A stretch of 6,383 nucleotides of DNA from Candidatus Mediterraneibacter gallistercoris (GTDB lineage: Bacteria; Bacillota_A; Clostridia; Lachnospirales; Lachnospiraceae): contig DWWI01000012.1 in NCBI GenBank assembly GCA_019119745.1, forward strand, positions 1 to 6,383, written 5' to 3'. The translations under genes were made by a program, and so were the position numbers. The notes beneath the pieces were generated by a model. The model was given only the letters and a program-made list of their open reading frames with translations, ran no database searches and was not told the DNA's origin. Positions 1 to 5,631 of this stretch are shown here, piece by piece (the first letter of the stretch is position 1; every line of letters begins with the position of its first letter).

Positions 1-1562
1 CCTGTTGCAAATGTACGTCTTACATTTGTATCAATGAGCGCCATCTCAGCAGCCTCATAGTAGTACTTGTCATGCATGTAGTGGATCATGTTCAGTGTAT
101 CAACGTACAGTTTGGACAGCCACTCCATCATCTGGTCATATTTCTCCATAACCTCATCAAAGTCAAGATACTCGGATGTGATCGGTCTGTAGAGCGGAGA
201 TACCTGCTGTTTTGTCTTCTCATCAACACCGCCGTTGATCGCGTACAGCAGGCATTTGGCAAGGTTCGCACGTGCTCCGAAGAACTGGATCTCCTTACCT
301 GTCTCTGTTGCGGATACACAGCAGCAGATAGAGTAGTCATCGCCCCATACCGGACGCATTACATCGTCGTTCTCGTACTGGATGGAACTTGTCTTAACAG
401 AAATATAAGCCGCATATTTCTTGAAGTTCTCCGGCAGGTGTGAGGAGTACAGAACTGTCAGGTTCGGCTCCGGTGACGGTCCCATGTTCTCCAGTGTGTG
501 GAGGAAACGGTAGTCGTTCTTTGTTACCATGTGACGTCCGTCCATTCCGATACCAGCCATCTCCAGTGTCGCCCATACCGGGTCTCCGGAGAACAGTTCG
601 TTGTAAGACGGGATTCTCGCGAACTTCACCATTCTGAACTTCATTACCATGTGGTCGATGAGCTCCTGAGCCTGCTCCTCTGTCAGGATGCCTTTCTCCA
701 GATCTCTCTGGATATAAATGTCAAGGAATGTAGAAATACGTCCTACACTCATTGCAGCTCCGTTCTGTGTCTTGATCGCCGCAAGGTATCCGAAGTACAG
801 CCACTGAACAGCCTCTTTCGCGTTTGTCGCCGGCTTGGAAATATCATATCCATAGGACTCTGCCATTTCCTTCATGCCATTGAGCGCGCGGATCTGGTCT
901 GCGATCTCTTCGCGGAGACGGAAATCCGTTCCTTTCATTCCGTGTCTCTCGTACTCAACAAAATCAGACTGTTTCTCCTCTATCAGGTAGTCGATACCGT
1001 AGAGAGCCACACGGCGGTAGTCGCCTACGATACGGCCTCTTCCGTATGTATCCGGAAGGCCTGTGATGATCTTATTGTGACGCGCTTTTTTCATCTCAGG
1101 TGTATAGATATCAAATACAGCCTGATTGTGTGTTTTATGATATTTTGTAAAGATTTCATGCAGTTTTTCACTCGGAGTATATCCGTAAGTTGTGCACGCC
1201 TGCTCTGCCATCTTGATTCCGCCATACGGCATGAATGCTCTCTTAAGCGGTTTATCTGTCTGAAGTCCTACAACCTGCTCCAGATCTTTCATATCTTCAT
1301 TGATATATCCCGGACCATATGCTGTCAGCCCTGAAACAACTTCAGTCTCCATATCAAGGACGCCGCCTTTTGCACGCTCCTCTTTCTGAAGTTTGGAAAG
1401 CTCTCCCCAAAGTTTATTTGTCGCCTCTGTGGGACCTGCAAGGAAAGACTCATCTCCGTCATACTGGGTATAGTTGTGCTGAATGAAATCACGCACATTG
1501 ACTTCCTCTTTCCAGAGATGTCCGCCAAAACCTTCCCACTGGTCAAAATTTGCTTTTGCCAT
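1..1562 (-). CDS. pflB: Pyruvate formate-lyase (formate C-acetyltransferase), C-terminus cut off by window edge
   Basis: This cytoplasmic glycyl-radical enzyme converts pyruvate and CoA to acetyl-CoA and formate during anaerobic fermentation. The visible 520 codons begin MAKANFDQWEGFGGHLWKEE and read without a stop to the left edge. The family's length is about 750 residues, so roughly 230 are missing, including the C-terminal loop with the radical glycine. Visible motifs are GRGRIVGDYRRVALYGID, carrying a substrate-binding arginine, and the active-site segment DDYSICCCVSATETGK followed by QFFGARANLAK. By alignment with the E. coli enzyme, Cys414 and Cys415 match catalytic Cys418 and Cys419, and Arg431 matches Arg435. 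A third cysteine, Cys413, precedes the pair. The ATG at 1560-1562 is chosen because AGGAGG lies 10 bases upstream and the protein aligns from its first residue. The gene stands alone on this side and is divergent from the acetyltransferase gene; pflA may follow off-window. The family assignment is very secure. Confidence 0.97.
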   Translation of the reverse strand, partial: MAKANFDQWEGFGGHLWKEEVNVRDFIQHNYTQYDGDESFLAGPTEATNKLWGELSKLQKEERAKGGVLDMETEVVSGLTAYGPGYINEDMKDLEQVVGLQTDKPLKRAFMPYGGIKMAEQACTTYGYTPSEKLHEIFTKYHKTHNQAVFDIYTPEMKKARHNKIITGLPDTYGRGRIVGDYRRVALYGIDYLIEEKQSDFVEYERHGMKGTDFRLREEIADQIRALNGMKEMAESYGYDISKPATNAKEAVQWLYFGYLAAIKTQNGAAMSVGRISTFLDIYIQRDLEKGILTEEQAQELIDHMVMKFRMVKFARIPSYNELFSGDPVWATLEMAGIGMDGRHMVTKNDYRFLHTLENMGPSPEPNLTVLYSSHLPENFKKYAAYISVKTSSIQYENDDVMRPVWGDDYSICCCVSATETGKEIQFFGARANLAKCLLYAINGGVDEKTKQQVSPLYRPITSEYLDFDEVMEKYDQMMEWLSKLYVDTLNMIHYMHDKYYYEAAEMALIDTNVRRTFAT

Positions 1563-1572
1563 TTTCTGAAAA

Positions 1573-1578
1573 CCTCCT
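1573..1578 (-). promoter_or_regulatory. Ribosome binding site of pflB
   Basis: A perfect AGGAGG on the minus strand, 10 bases before the ATG at 1560-1562. It fixes the pflB start and rules out an open reading frame in another frame that starts at about 1606 and overlaps the beginning of the gene. Confidence 0.9.
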
Positions 1579-1648
1579 CTGAAATCTTTAAATCTCTTAT
1601 TGCCATGCGCTAGTATATCATCACAAATGTAAAAAAGCAAGCTTTATT

Positions 1649-1665
1649 ATGATAATAGTTATCAT
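1649..1665. promoter_or_regulatory. Fur-box-like palindrome in the presumed pflB leader
   Basis: The sequence ATGATAATAGTTATCAT has perfect 7-base arms around TAG. Its 15-base core TGATAATAGTTATCA matches the published 7-1-7 Fur consensus TGATAATNATTATCA at 13 of the 14 defined positions. If pflB starts from the candidate promoter at 1685-1712, the site would lie at roughly +15 to +29, a position suited to repression. Which Fur-family member (Fur, PerR, Zur) would bind, or whether any does, cannot be told from the sequence. AT-rich intergenic DNA produces such matches by chance more often than balanced DNA does. Confidence 0.45.
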
Positions 1666-1684
1666 TTTTGCCTGTGTATCTAAT

Positions 1685-1712
1685 TTTATACAAGAAATGA
1701 CACTTTTCCCAA
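1685..1712 (-). promoter_or_regulatory. Candidate sigma-A promoter of pflB
   Basis: On the minus strand a -35-like TTGGGA (1707-1712) and a -10-like TATAAA (1685-1690) are separated by 16 bases. Transcription would start near 1678, giving a leader of about 115 bases. The -35 is only a moderate match and the spacer is one base short of ideal, so this is the best candidate I found rather than a sure one. The -10 overlaps the left arm of the inverted repeat at 1687-1723. Confidence 0.4.
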
Positions 1713-1723
1713 TATCTTGTATA
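1687..1723. repeat. Spaced inverted repeat over the pflB promoter
   Basis: TATACAAGA at 1687-1695 and its exact reverse complement TCTTGTATA at 1715-1723 are separated by 19 bases. The left arm overlaps the candidate pflB -10 and the right arm lies just upstream of the candidate -35. The half-sites are 28 bases apart centre to centre, between two and three helical turns, which could suit a dimeric or cooperatively binding regulator. No regulator family is recognised from the half-site sequence. Confidence 0.4.
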
Positions 1724-1754
1724 TGTTTTTTCCCCTGACACCTTTACTAGTGGA

Positions 1755-1783
1755 TTGATACTATTTTCACATTCTGTTATAAT
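1755..1783 (+). promoter_or_regulatory. Strong sigma-A promoter of the GNAT gene
   Basis: TTGATA (1755-1760) is followed after exactly 17 bases by a perfect TATAAT (1778-1783), with a TG extended -10 at 1775-1776. Transcription should start near 1790, leaving a leader of about 90 bases before the ATG at 1882. This is the best promoter match in the window, and it points away from pflB. Confidence 0.75.
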
Positions 1784-1881
1784 ACATCGGGGAAGCAGAT
1801 ACCGGCAGATCACGGATACTTCTGTCGCACTTTCTGCATAGACGTCAATTTATATTCAACCGGAAAGGCAGTAAAATTAAT

Positions 1882-2367
1882 ATGAAAATCCGAAAATCCC
1901 GTCCAGATGAGCTGGAATTACTTGTAAAAATGTATGAAAATGCCCGTCTTTTCATGGCCGGTCACGGCAATCCCTCCCAATGGGGACAGACCTATCCTAA
2001 AAAGACCCTGATTGCGGCAGATATTGAATCCGGATGTTCTTATGTCTGTGAAGAACATGGACAGATCATTGCTACATTTTATTATAAAAAGGGGCCTGAC
2101 GATACTTATCGGCGGATCTACAGCGGTGAATGGCTCAACGAACGTCCATACGGTGTCGTACACCGCATTACTTCAGACGGGACCGTAAAAGGAGCTGCTT
2201 CATTCTGCCTGAACTGGGCGTTTGAACAGTGTCGCAACTTAAAGATCGACACTCACAGAGATAACCGGATCATGCAGCATCTTCTCGATAAAAACGGTTT
2301 TACATACTGCGGAATCATCTATACAGAAGACGGAAGTGAACGTATGGCATACCAAAAGGCGGAGTGA
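1882..2367 (+). CDS. GNAT-family N-acetyltransferase
   Basis: This 161-residue protein has the fold signature of GCN5-related N-acetyltransferases, which move an acetyl group from acetyl-CoA to an amine on a small molecule or protein. The acetyl-CoA-binding motif A region is VVHRITSDGTVKGAAS at about residues 92-107, with the pyrophosphate-loop-like run GTVKGAA. Motif B follows at about 120-147, with IDTHRDN and LLDKNGFTYCGIIY. The N-terminal half carries GNPSQWGQTYP, a feature I associate with a common subgroup in Firmicutes. The length is normal for a single-domain member. The start has a modest GGAAAGG at 1862-1868, 13 bases upstream, which is weaker than the other ribosome binding sites here. 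It has its own strong promoter, and its stop codon lies inside a terminator hairpin, so it is a one-gene transcript. The substrate is unknown. Confidence 0.9.
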   Translation: MKIRKSRPDELELLVKMYENARLFMAGHGNPSQWGQTYPKKTLIAADIESGCSYVCEEHGQIIATFYYKKGPDDTYRRIYSGEWLNERPYGVVHRITSDGTVKGAASFCLNWAFEQCRNLKIDTHRDNRIMQHLLDKNGFTYCGIIYTEDGSERMAYQKAE

Positions 2368-2384
2368 AATTCACCCCGCCTTTT
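2354..2384. terminator. Bidirectional intrinsic terminator between the GNAT and L,D-transpeptidase genes
   Basis: An inverted repeat with 15-base arms, one mismatch and a single central base runs AAAAGGCGG...CCGCCTTTT. On the plus strand the hairpin is followed by TTTTATATTT, and on the minus strand by a short T run. The TGA of the acetyltransferase gene (2365-2367) lies inside the hairpin, and the transpeptidase stop (2401-2403) is 16 bases from it. Both converging genes can therefore use the same structure. Confidence 0.85.
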
Positions 2385-2400
2385 ATATTTGGCCAATTAT

Positions 2401-3816
2401 TTAATAGTGAATCACAACCGGCGTCCCCACTTCCAGTATATCATACAGCGCTGCCGCCTGATCAAGGGGCATATTGATGCATCCGTGGGAACCGATTCCC
2501 GGAGTTTGATTCAAAGTGCCGCCGAAAGCAGACTGCCATGTGGCGTCATGAAGGCCGATTCCGCTCCATGTCACTCTCATCCAATAGCTCACCGGTGTCC
2601 GGTATGAAGGTTCCCCCGTCGCTGGATTTATAGCACCGGTCAGCACCTGATTTCTTCCCTTTTCCAGTATTGAATAGGTACCCTCCGGCGTAATCCTCTC
2701 GGGAATCGGCTGACCGGTCACCACATCCGTCTCAAGAGCTATGCTTCCATCTACAACATACCACATATGCTGTTCACTCAGATCAACATCCACATAAGTG
2801 TCTCCCCAGTCCGGCATCGCATGCGTTGCCGCTGTTCCCCCGATATAGTATTCCGGTTCTCGCTCCAGTGTCTTTCCATTTTTAACCGCATCCACAATCA
2901 CATCATACTCTGCGATCTCATTGATCGACCATCCGTATGTCCCGCCGCTTACTTTTGTCTCACGACCTGCAGGCGTTGTAAAGCTCCTGATCGTTCCCAC
3001 TGTATCATATTTGTCACCAAACTCTTCCAGCCACCGTCTGACAGCATCCTCACTGATCGAAACCTGCATCTTATCATCCACCGAAAGCCATTCCGAAATA
3101 ACAGAAGCATCCACTACCACTTTCTCTGTCATCGGGTAGACAATCTTTGCCTTACAATACTGATTCATCCGGTCACAGGCCGCCTTTACTTCAGCAGAGG
3201 CAGCCGTATACAGCGGCTCCGCATAACATTTTTCCGATTCAAGATCAAGGGAGTTCTGAAGATTTTCGATTGCTGATGCAATCCTCTCTTCCAGAACATC
3301 TCTCTGGACAGCCGTGCCGTACTGTTCCGGCTCGATCACATACTGCTTCCCGTCAAACTTCGGATAAGCCGAAACAGCCGGAGTCTGCTCCCCCGTAACT
3401 GCCTGCAGCGAATTAATCTTCTCTGTCAGCATATCCGCATCGTAAGACACCTCTATTTTTACCTCATCCGTATTATTTCTGAAAAAAGCTTCAGGCCATA
3501 ATATATATTTCTGTCCGTTCAGGATTTTCTCCAGGTTTTCCGCGCTTTCATACTTCAGCCCGATATCTGCCCCTGCGATGCTCTCTCTGCTTCCATCAAC
3601 TTCTATCAGCTCCACCTCAAACTGTCCTACAGCATCTTTCAGCATCTGCTCCGCCTGCCGCACTGTTTTCCCTGAGACGTCATGACCGTTTATCTCCGTA
3701 TTAAAAAGATAGTGACTTCTGAAATAAAAAGCGATTCCAAAGTACACAAGCGCAATCGCCGCCAGACAGCCCGCCGCTATGTAGAGAATCTTCCTGAACT
3801 TTCCCGTCTTTCCCAT
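2401..3816 (-). CDS. Membrane-anchored YkuD-type L,D-transpeptidase
   Basis: This is a cell-wall enzyme of the YkuD family, which forms 3-3 cross-links or attaches proteins to peptidoglycan through a catalytic cysteine. From the ATG at 3814-3816 it has 471 residues: a short basic stretch (MGKTGKFRK), one transmembrane segment at about 9-33, and a long extracellular stalk. The stalk opens with FNTEINGHDVSGKTVRQAE, typical of the PG_binding_4 (VanW-associated) domain, probably present twice. The C-terminal catalytic domain spans about residues 340-471. The catalytic motif is complete, with GLHD (His423) and GIGSHGCINMP (Cys446). An ATG at 3856-3858 would add 14 residues. I prefer the inner start because GAGGG lies a few bases upstream and the basic residues then sit directly before the membrane segment. 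It is transcribed alone and converges on the acetyltransferase gene. Confidence 0.93.
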   Translation of the reverse strand: MGKTGKFRKILYIAAGCLAAIALVYFGIAFYFRSHYLFNTEINGHDVSGKTVRQAEQMLKDAVGQFEVELIEVDGSRESIAGADIGLKYESAENLEKILNGQKYILWPEAFFRNNTDEVKIEVSYDADMLTEKINSLQAVTGEQTPAVSAYPKFDGKQYVIEPEQYGTAVQRDVLEERIASAIENLQNSLDLESEKCYAEPLYTAASAEVKAACDRMNQYCKAKIVYPMTEKVVVDASVISEWLSVDDKMQVSISEDAVRRWLEEFGDKYDTVGTIRSFTTPAGRETKVSGGTYGWSINEIAEYDVIVDAVKNGKTLEREPEYYIGGTAATHAMPDWGDTYVDVDLSEQHMWYVVDGSIALETDVVTGQPIPERITPEGTYSILEKGRNQVLTGAINPATGEPSYRTPVSYWMRVTWSGIGLHDATWQSAFGGTLNQTPGIGSHGCINMPLDQAAALYDILEVGTPVVIHY

Positions 3817-3877
3817 TCTTCCGCCCTCATTTCCTGTTTTCACTAAACCCAGTGTCATAATCCTATCTTATAAATAT

Positions 3878-3907
3878 ATGATAGATAATTCAAGCAAATT
3901 TACACAA
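3878..3907 (-). promoter_or_regulatory. Possible promoter of the L,D-transpeptidase gene
   Basis: On the minus strand TTGTGT (3902-3907) and TATCAT (3878-3883) are 18 bases apart, which would start transcription near 3871. Other AT-rich hexamers in the same 30 bases could also act as the -10, for instance TATAAG nearer the gene. A start here would leave only about 13 bases before the outer ATG at 3858 but about 55 before the inner ATG at 3816, which mildly favours the inner one. Confidence 0.3.
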
Positions 3908-4019
3908 AAATGGGAATTCATGTTTGTTGAACAGATGCGCTGCAGTAGTAAAAGTAAAGATATACTGATTGAATAACAGACGCAGAAAATCAAACGGATA
4001 CAGCCTATATGACGCACCT

Positions 4020-4233
4020 TTCGGATTAGGCGGGATTGTAATGCGGACGGTGACTGTGGAGAAAGAGTAGATAAACTTTAACCCTGAAATATAGCGTTGA
4101 TCAGCCGGACGGACTTGTTTGAGCATCGCGAGTTGTCCGTCCGACTGATCGGTTTTAGCTATATTTCAGGGTTATTAGTTTTTCTTCCTTTTGTAACCGG
4201 AGCCGGAAGCATTACAATCCCGCCTAATCCGAA
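4020..4233. repeat. 214-bp nested inverted repeat (large imperfect palindrome)
   Basis: Three pairs of arms nest around a centre near 4126. The outer arms are 4020-4044 and 4209-4233: 25 bases, exact reverse complements, beginning TTCGGATTAGGCGGG. The middle arms are 4079-4095 and 4158-4174: 17 bases, exact, TAACCCTGAAATATAGC. The inner arms are 4099-4114 and 4135-4150: 16 bases, one mismatch, around a 20-base loop. The stretches between outer and middle arms are both exactly 34 bases (4045-4078 and 4175-4208), yet they match only loosely. The element begins 13 bases beyond the stop codon of the kinase-like gene. It could be a small non-autonomous mobile element (MITE-like), an inverted duplication that is decaying, or the DNA of a long structured RNA. 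I saw no target-site duplication and no U tract after either end. The arms are certain; the function is unknown. Confidence 0.85.
4099..4150. repeat. GC-rich inner stem-loop of the palindrome
   Basis: The 16-base arms GATCAGCCGGACGGAC and GTCCGTCCGACTGATC face each other across a 20-base loop (4115-4134). In minus-strand RNA the single mismatch becomes a G-U pair, so the stem would be continuous when transcribed from the kinase side. It is the most stable hairpin in the region, but no U run follows it on either strand, so it is not a typical intrinsic terminator. Confidence 0.8.
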
Positions 4234-4246
4234 TACGTACATCATC

Positions 4247-4870
4247 CTACTCTCCAAAGCGAATCTTCTTATATGCCTTGATTTCTTCCACACATTTCTC
4301 AAATCCGAGTTTGCCGCTGTCCAGGCACAGATCGTAGTTTCTTGCATCCGCCCACTCATGTCCTGTGTGATAGCGGTAGAAATCTCCTCTGTATGCATCG
4401 GTTTTTTCTATAAACTTCTGCATTTCTTTCTCAGTCATACTGTGCCGTTCCATAGCTCTGTCCAGACAGAACTTCCGGTCTGCATGAACAAACACACTCA
4501 TTACATTCGGATAATCCCTGAGCACATAATCAGCACACCTTCCAATGATAACGCAGGATTCCTTCGCAGCCAGATCCTTGATTATCTTAGCCTGATAGTT
4601 AAACAGGTTATCTTCTGAAGTAAATCCCTTATCTTCCGGCGGAAGCAGTTCTCCTTCATACGGGCGGTTTAATACACGGAACCATGACGCATGACGGATC
4701 TTCTCGTCTGTCATTCCAAATAGCCGTTCATTAATCCCGCTGTCCTCGGATGCCATTCTGAGAATTTCCCTGCTGTAACAGTTGATACCCAGATCTTTTG
4801 CAAGCATGGCACCAATCGTCTTTCCTCCGCTGCCGTACTGTCTTGCGATCGTAATGACGATATTTCTCAT
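4247..4870 (-). CDS. Cytidylate-kinase-like family protein (P-loop NTPase)
   Basis: This 207-residue protein resembles the cytidylate-kinase-like family (Cytidylate_kin2), related to nucleoside monophosphate kinases but without a settled function. A P-loop lies in ARQYGSGGKTIG (residues 9-20). Further hallmarks are SCVIIGRCADYVL at about 105-117, an arginine-rich lid-like stretch (DRKFCLDRAMERH, about 131-143) and the C-terminal block YRYHTGHEWADARNYDLCLD at about 165-184. The ATG at 4868-4870 is chosen over an in-frame TTG 18 bases upstream, because that TTG sits within the AGGAGG ribosome binding site. The start is 35 bases beyond the livF stop with no terminator between, so it is probably the last gene of the livGF operon. 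A large palindrome begins 13 bases past its stop. Phosphorylation of CMP itself is doubtful; the true substrate is unknown. Confidence 0.88.
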   Translation of the reverse strand: MRNIVITIARQYGSGGKTIGAMLAKDLGINCYSREILRMASEDSGINERLFGMTDEKIRHASWFRVLNRPYEGELLPPEDKGFTSEDNLFNYQAKIIKDLAAKESCVIIGRCADYVLRDYPNVMSVFVHADRKFCLDRAMERHSMTEKEMQKFIEKTDAYRGDFYRYHTGHEWADARNYDLCLDSGKLGFEKCVEEIKAYKKIRFGE

Positions 4871-4879
4871 AAAGATACA

Positions 4880-4885
4880 CCTCCT
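4880..4885 (-). promoter_or_regulatory. Ribosome binding site of the kinase-like gene
   Basis: AGGAGG on the minus strand, 9 bases before the ATG at 4868-4870. Its position decides the start: an upstream in-frame TTG (4886-4888) directly abuts this site and so cannot be served by it. Confidence 0.88.
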
Positions 4886-4905
4886 CAAATCACTGATTTT
4901 TGTGT

Positions 4906-5616
4906 TTATTCCCCTAAATATGCTTTCTTGATTGAATCGTCTTCCAGAAGGTCTTTTGCATTTCCTTCGAGCACGATCTTACCCGTCTCAAGTACATAAG
5001 CTCTGTCCGCGATTGCAAGGGCCTTTTTCGCATTCTGCTCAACAAGCAGAACCGTAGTCCCGCTCTCACTTACAGCGCGGATAATATCGAAGATCTCATT
5101 GACCAGAATCGGTGAAAGTCCCATAGACGGTTCATCCATCAGGATAATCTTCGGTTTTGACATAAGCGCACGGCCCATTGCAAGCATCTGCTGTTCACCG
5201 CCGCTCAGGGTTCCGGCCATCTGATTCTTTCTTTCTTCCAGACGCGGGAAACGTCTGTATACATTTGCCAGGCTTTCTTCTATCTCATTCTTGTCACTTC
5301 GTGTGTAAGCCCCCATTTTCAGATTCTCATACACACTCAGCTCGGCAAACACGCGCCGTCCTTCCGGGACATGTGCCATTCCCATAGAAACAATCTTATG
5401 GGCAGGCACCTTTGTGATATCTTTTCCCTCAAAGATCACTTGACCTTTCTTAGGTGAAAGAAGTCCTGTGATCGTGTGGAGAGTTGTCGTTTTTCCCGCA
5501 CCGTTTGCGCCGATCAAGGCGATGACCTCGCCTTTATTTACCTCAAATGAAATGCCCTTTATCGCCTGGATAACTCCGTAATATACTTCCAGATCTTTAA
5601 CTTCAAGCATTGCCAT
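4906..5616 (-). CDS. livF: Branched-chain amino acid-type ABC transporter ATP-binding protein LivF
   Basis: This is one of the two cytoplasmic ATPases that drive a LivFGHMJ-type importer, a family (HAAT) that takes up branched-chain amino acids and in some members amides or urea. The 236-residue product begins MAMLEVKDLEVYYG. Walker A is GANGAGKTT (36-44), the PEGRRVF motif typical of LivF is at 84-90, the signature LSGGEQQ at 137-143 and Walker B with catalytic Glu, IILMDEPS, at about 157-164. The switch position reads LLVEQN, with glutamine where most ABC ATPases have histidine; this is normal in LivF. The ATG at 5614-5616 is supported by AGGAGG nine bases upstream. Upstream in-frame codons, including a TTG at 5638-5640, would place the start before that site. 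Only 13 bases separate it from the livG stop, so translation of the two is probably linked. The substrate cannot be read from the ATPase. Confidence 0.95.
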   Translation of the reverse strand: MAMLEVKDLEVYYGVIQAIKGISFEVNKGEVIALIGANGAGKTTTLHTITGLLSPKKGQVIFEGKDITKVPAHKIVSMGMAHVPEGRRVFAELSVYENLKMGAYTRSDKNEIEESLANVYRRFPRLEERKNQMAGTLSGGEQQMLAMGRALMSKPKIILMDEPSMGLSPILVNEIFDIIRAVSESGTTVLLVEQNAKKALAIADRAYVLETGKIVLEGNAKDLLEDDSIKKAYLGE

Positions 5617-5625
5617 AACCTGTTT

Positions 5626-5631
5626 CCTCCT
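5626..5631 (-). promoter_or_regulatory. Ribosome binding site of livF overlapping the livG stop
   Basis: AGGAGG on the minus strand lies 9 bases before the livF ATG (5614-5616) and shares bases with the livG stop codon TAG (5630-5632). This arrangement suits translational coupling and excludes the longer TTG-initiated reading of livF. Confidence 0.88.

Larger units (their letters stand above)
1563..1881. other. Divergent intergenic region between pflB and the GNAT gene
   Basis: This 319-base AT-rich stretch holds no credible gene. It contains the pflB ribosome binding site (1573-1578), a Fur-box-like palindrome (1649-1665), a candidate pflB promoter (1685-1712), a spaced inverted repeat (1687-1695 and 1715-1723) and the acetyltransferase promoter (1755-1783). 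Both leaders are fairly long, about 90 to 115 bases. I saw no riboswitch, T-box or intrinsic-terminator signature in either leader. Confidence 0.8.
3859..4246. other. Gene-free region between the L,D-transpeptidase and kinase-like genes
   Basis: These 388 bases hold no supported gene. The right part (4020-4233) is a nested inverted repeat. The left part (3859-4019) is AT-rich leader and promoter DNA for the transpeptidase gene, in which I see only a weak promoter candidate. The short open frames that cross this area run through the palindrome arms, lack ribosome binding sites and resemble no known protein. Confidence 0.8.

Noticed and set aside
498..1334. Long plus-strand open frame (278 codons) opposite pflB
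   Set aside because: It is antisense to a clearly real pyruvate formate-lyase gene, has no ribosome binding site and resembles no known protein. It follows from codon bias on the other strand.
1631..1646. Small hairpin AAAGC-GCTTT followed on the minus strand by a T run, as a possible pflB attenuator
   Set aside because: The arms are 5 bases with only 2 bases between them, too short and tight to form a stable terminator.
1610..1813. Minus-strand open frame of 67 codons upstream of pflB
   Set aside because: It covers both promoters and the inverted repeats and lacks a ribosome binding site, so it is best read as non-coding regulatory DNA.
3890..4126. Minus-strand open frame of 78 codons running from the palindrome loop into the transpeptidase leader
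   Set aside because: It has no ribosome binding site, low-complexity composition and no recognisable motif, and its first third is simply the left half of the palindrome.
4012..4241. Target-site duplication flanking the palindrome
   Set aside because: The bases just outside the two outer arms (ending CACCT on the left, beginning TACGT on the right) show no direct repeat, so insertion by a transposase is not supported by this test.
4097..4618. Plus-strand open frame of 173 codons crossing the palindrome and the kinase-like gene
   Set aside because: It starts inside the palindrome, runs antisense to the conserved kinase-like gene and shows no protein-family features.
4889..4901. Short palindrome AAATCACTGATTT between livF and the kinase-like gene, as a terminator
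   Set aside because: The arms are 6 AT-rich bases around a single base, so it could not form a useful hairpin. The genes look co-transcribed.
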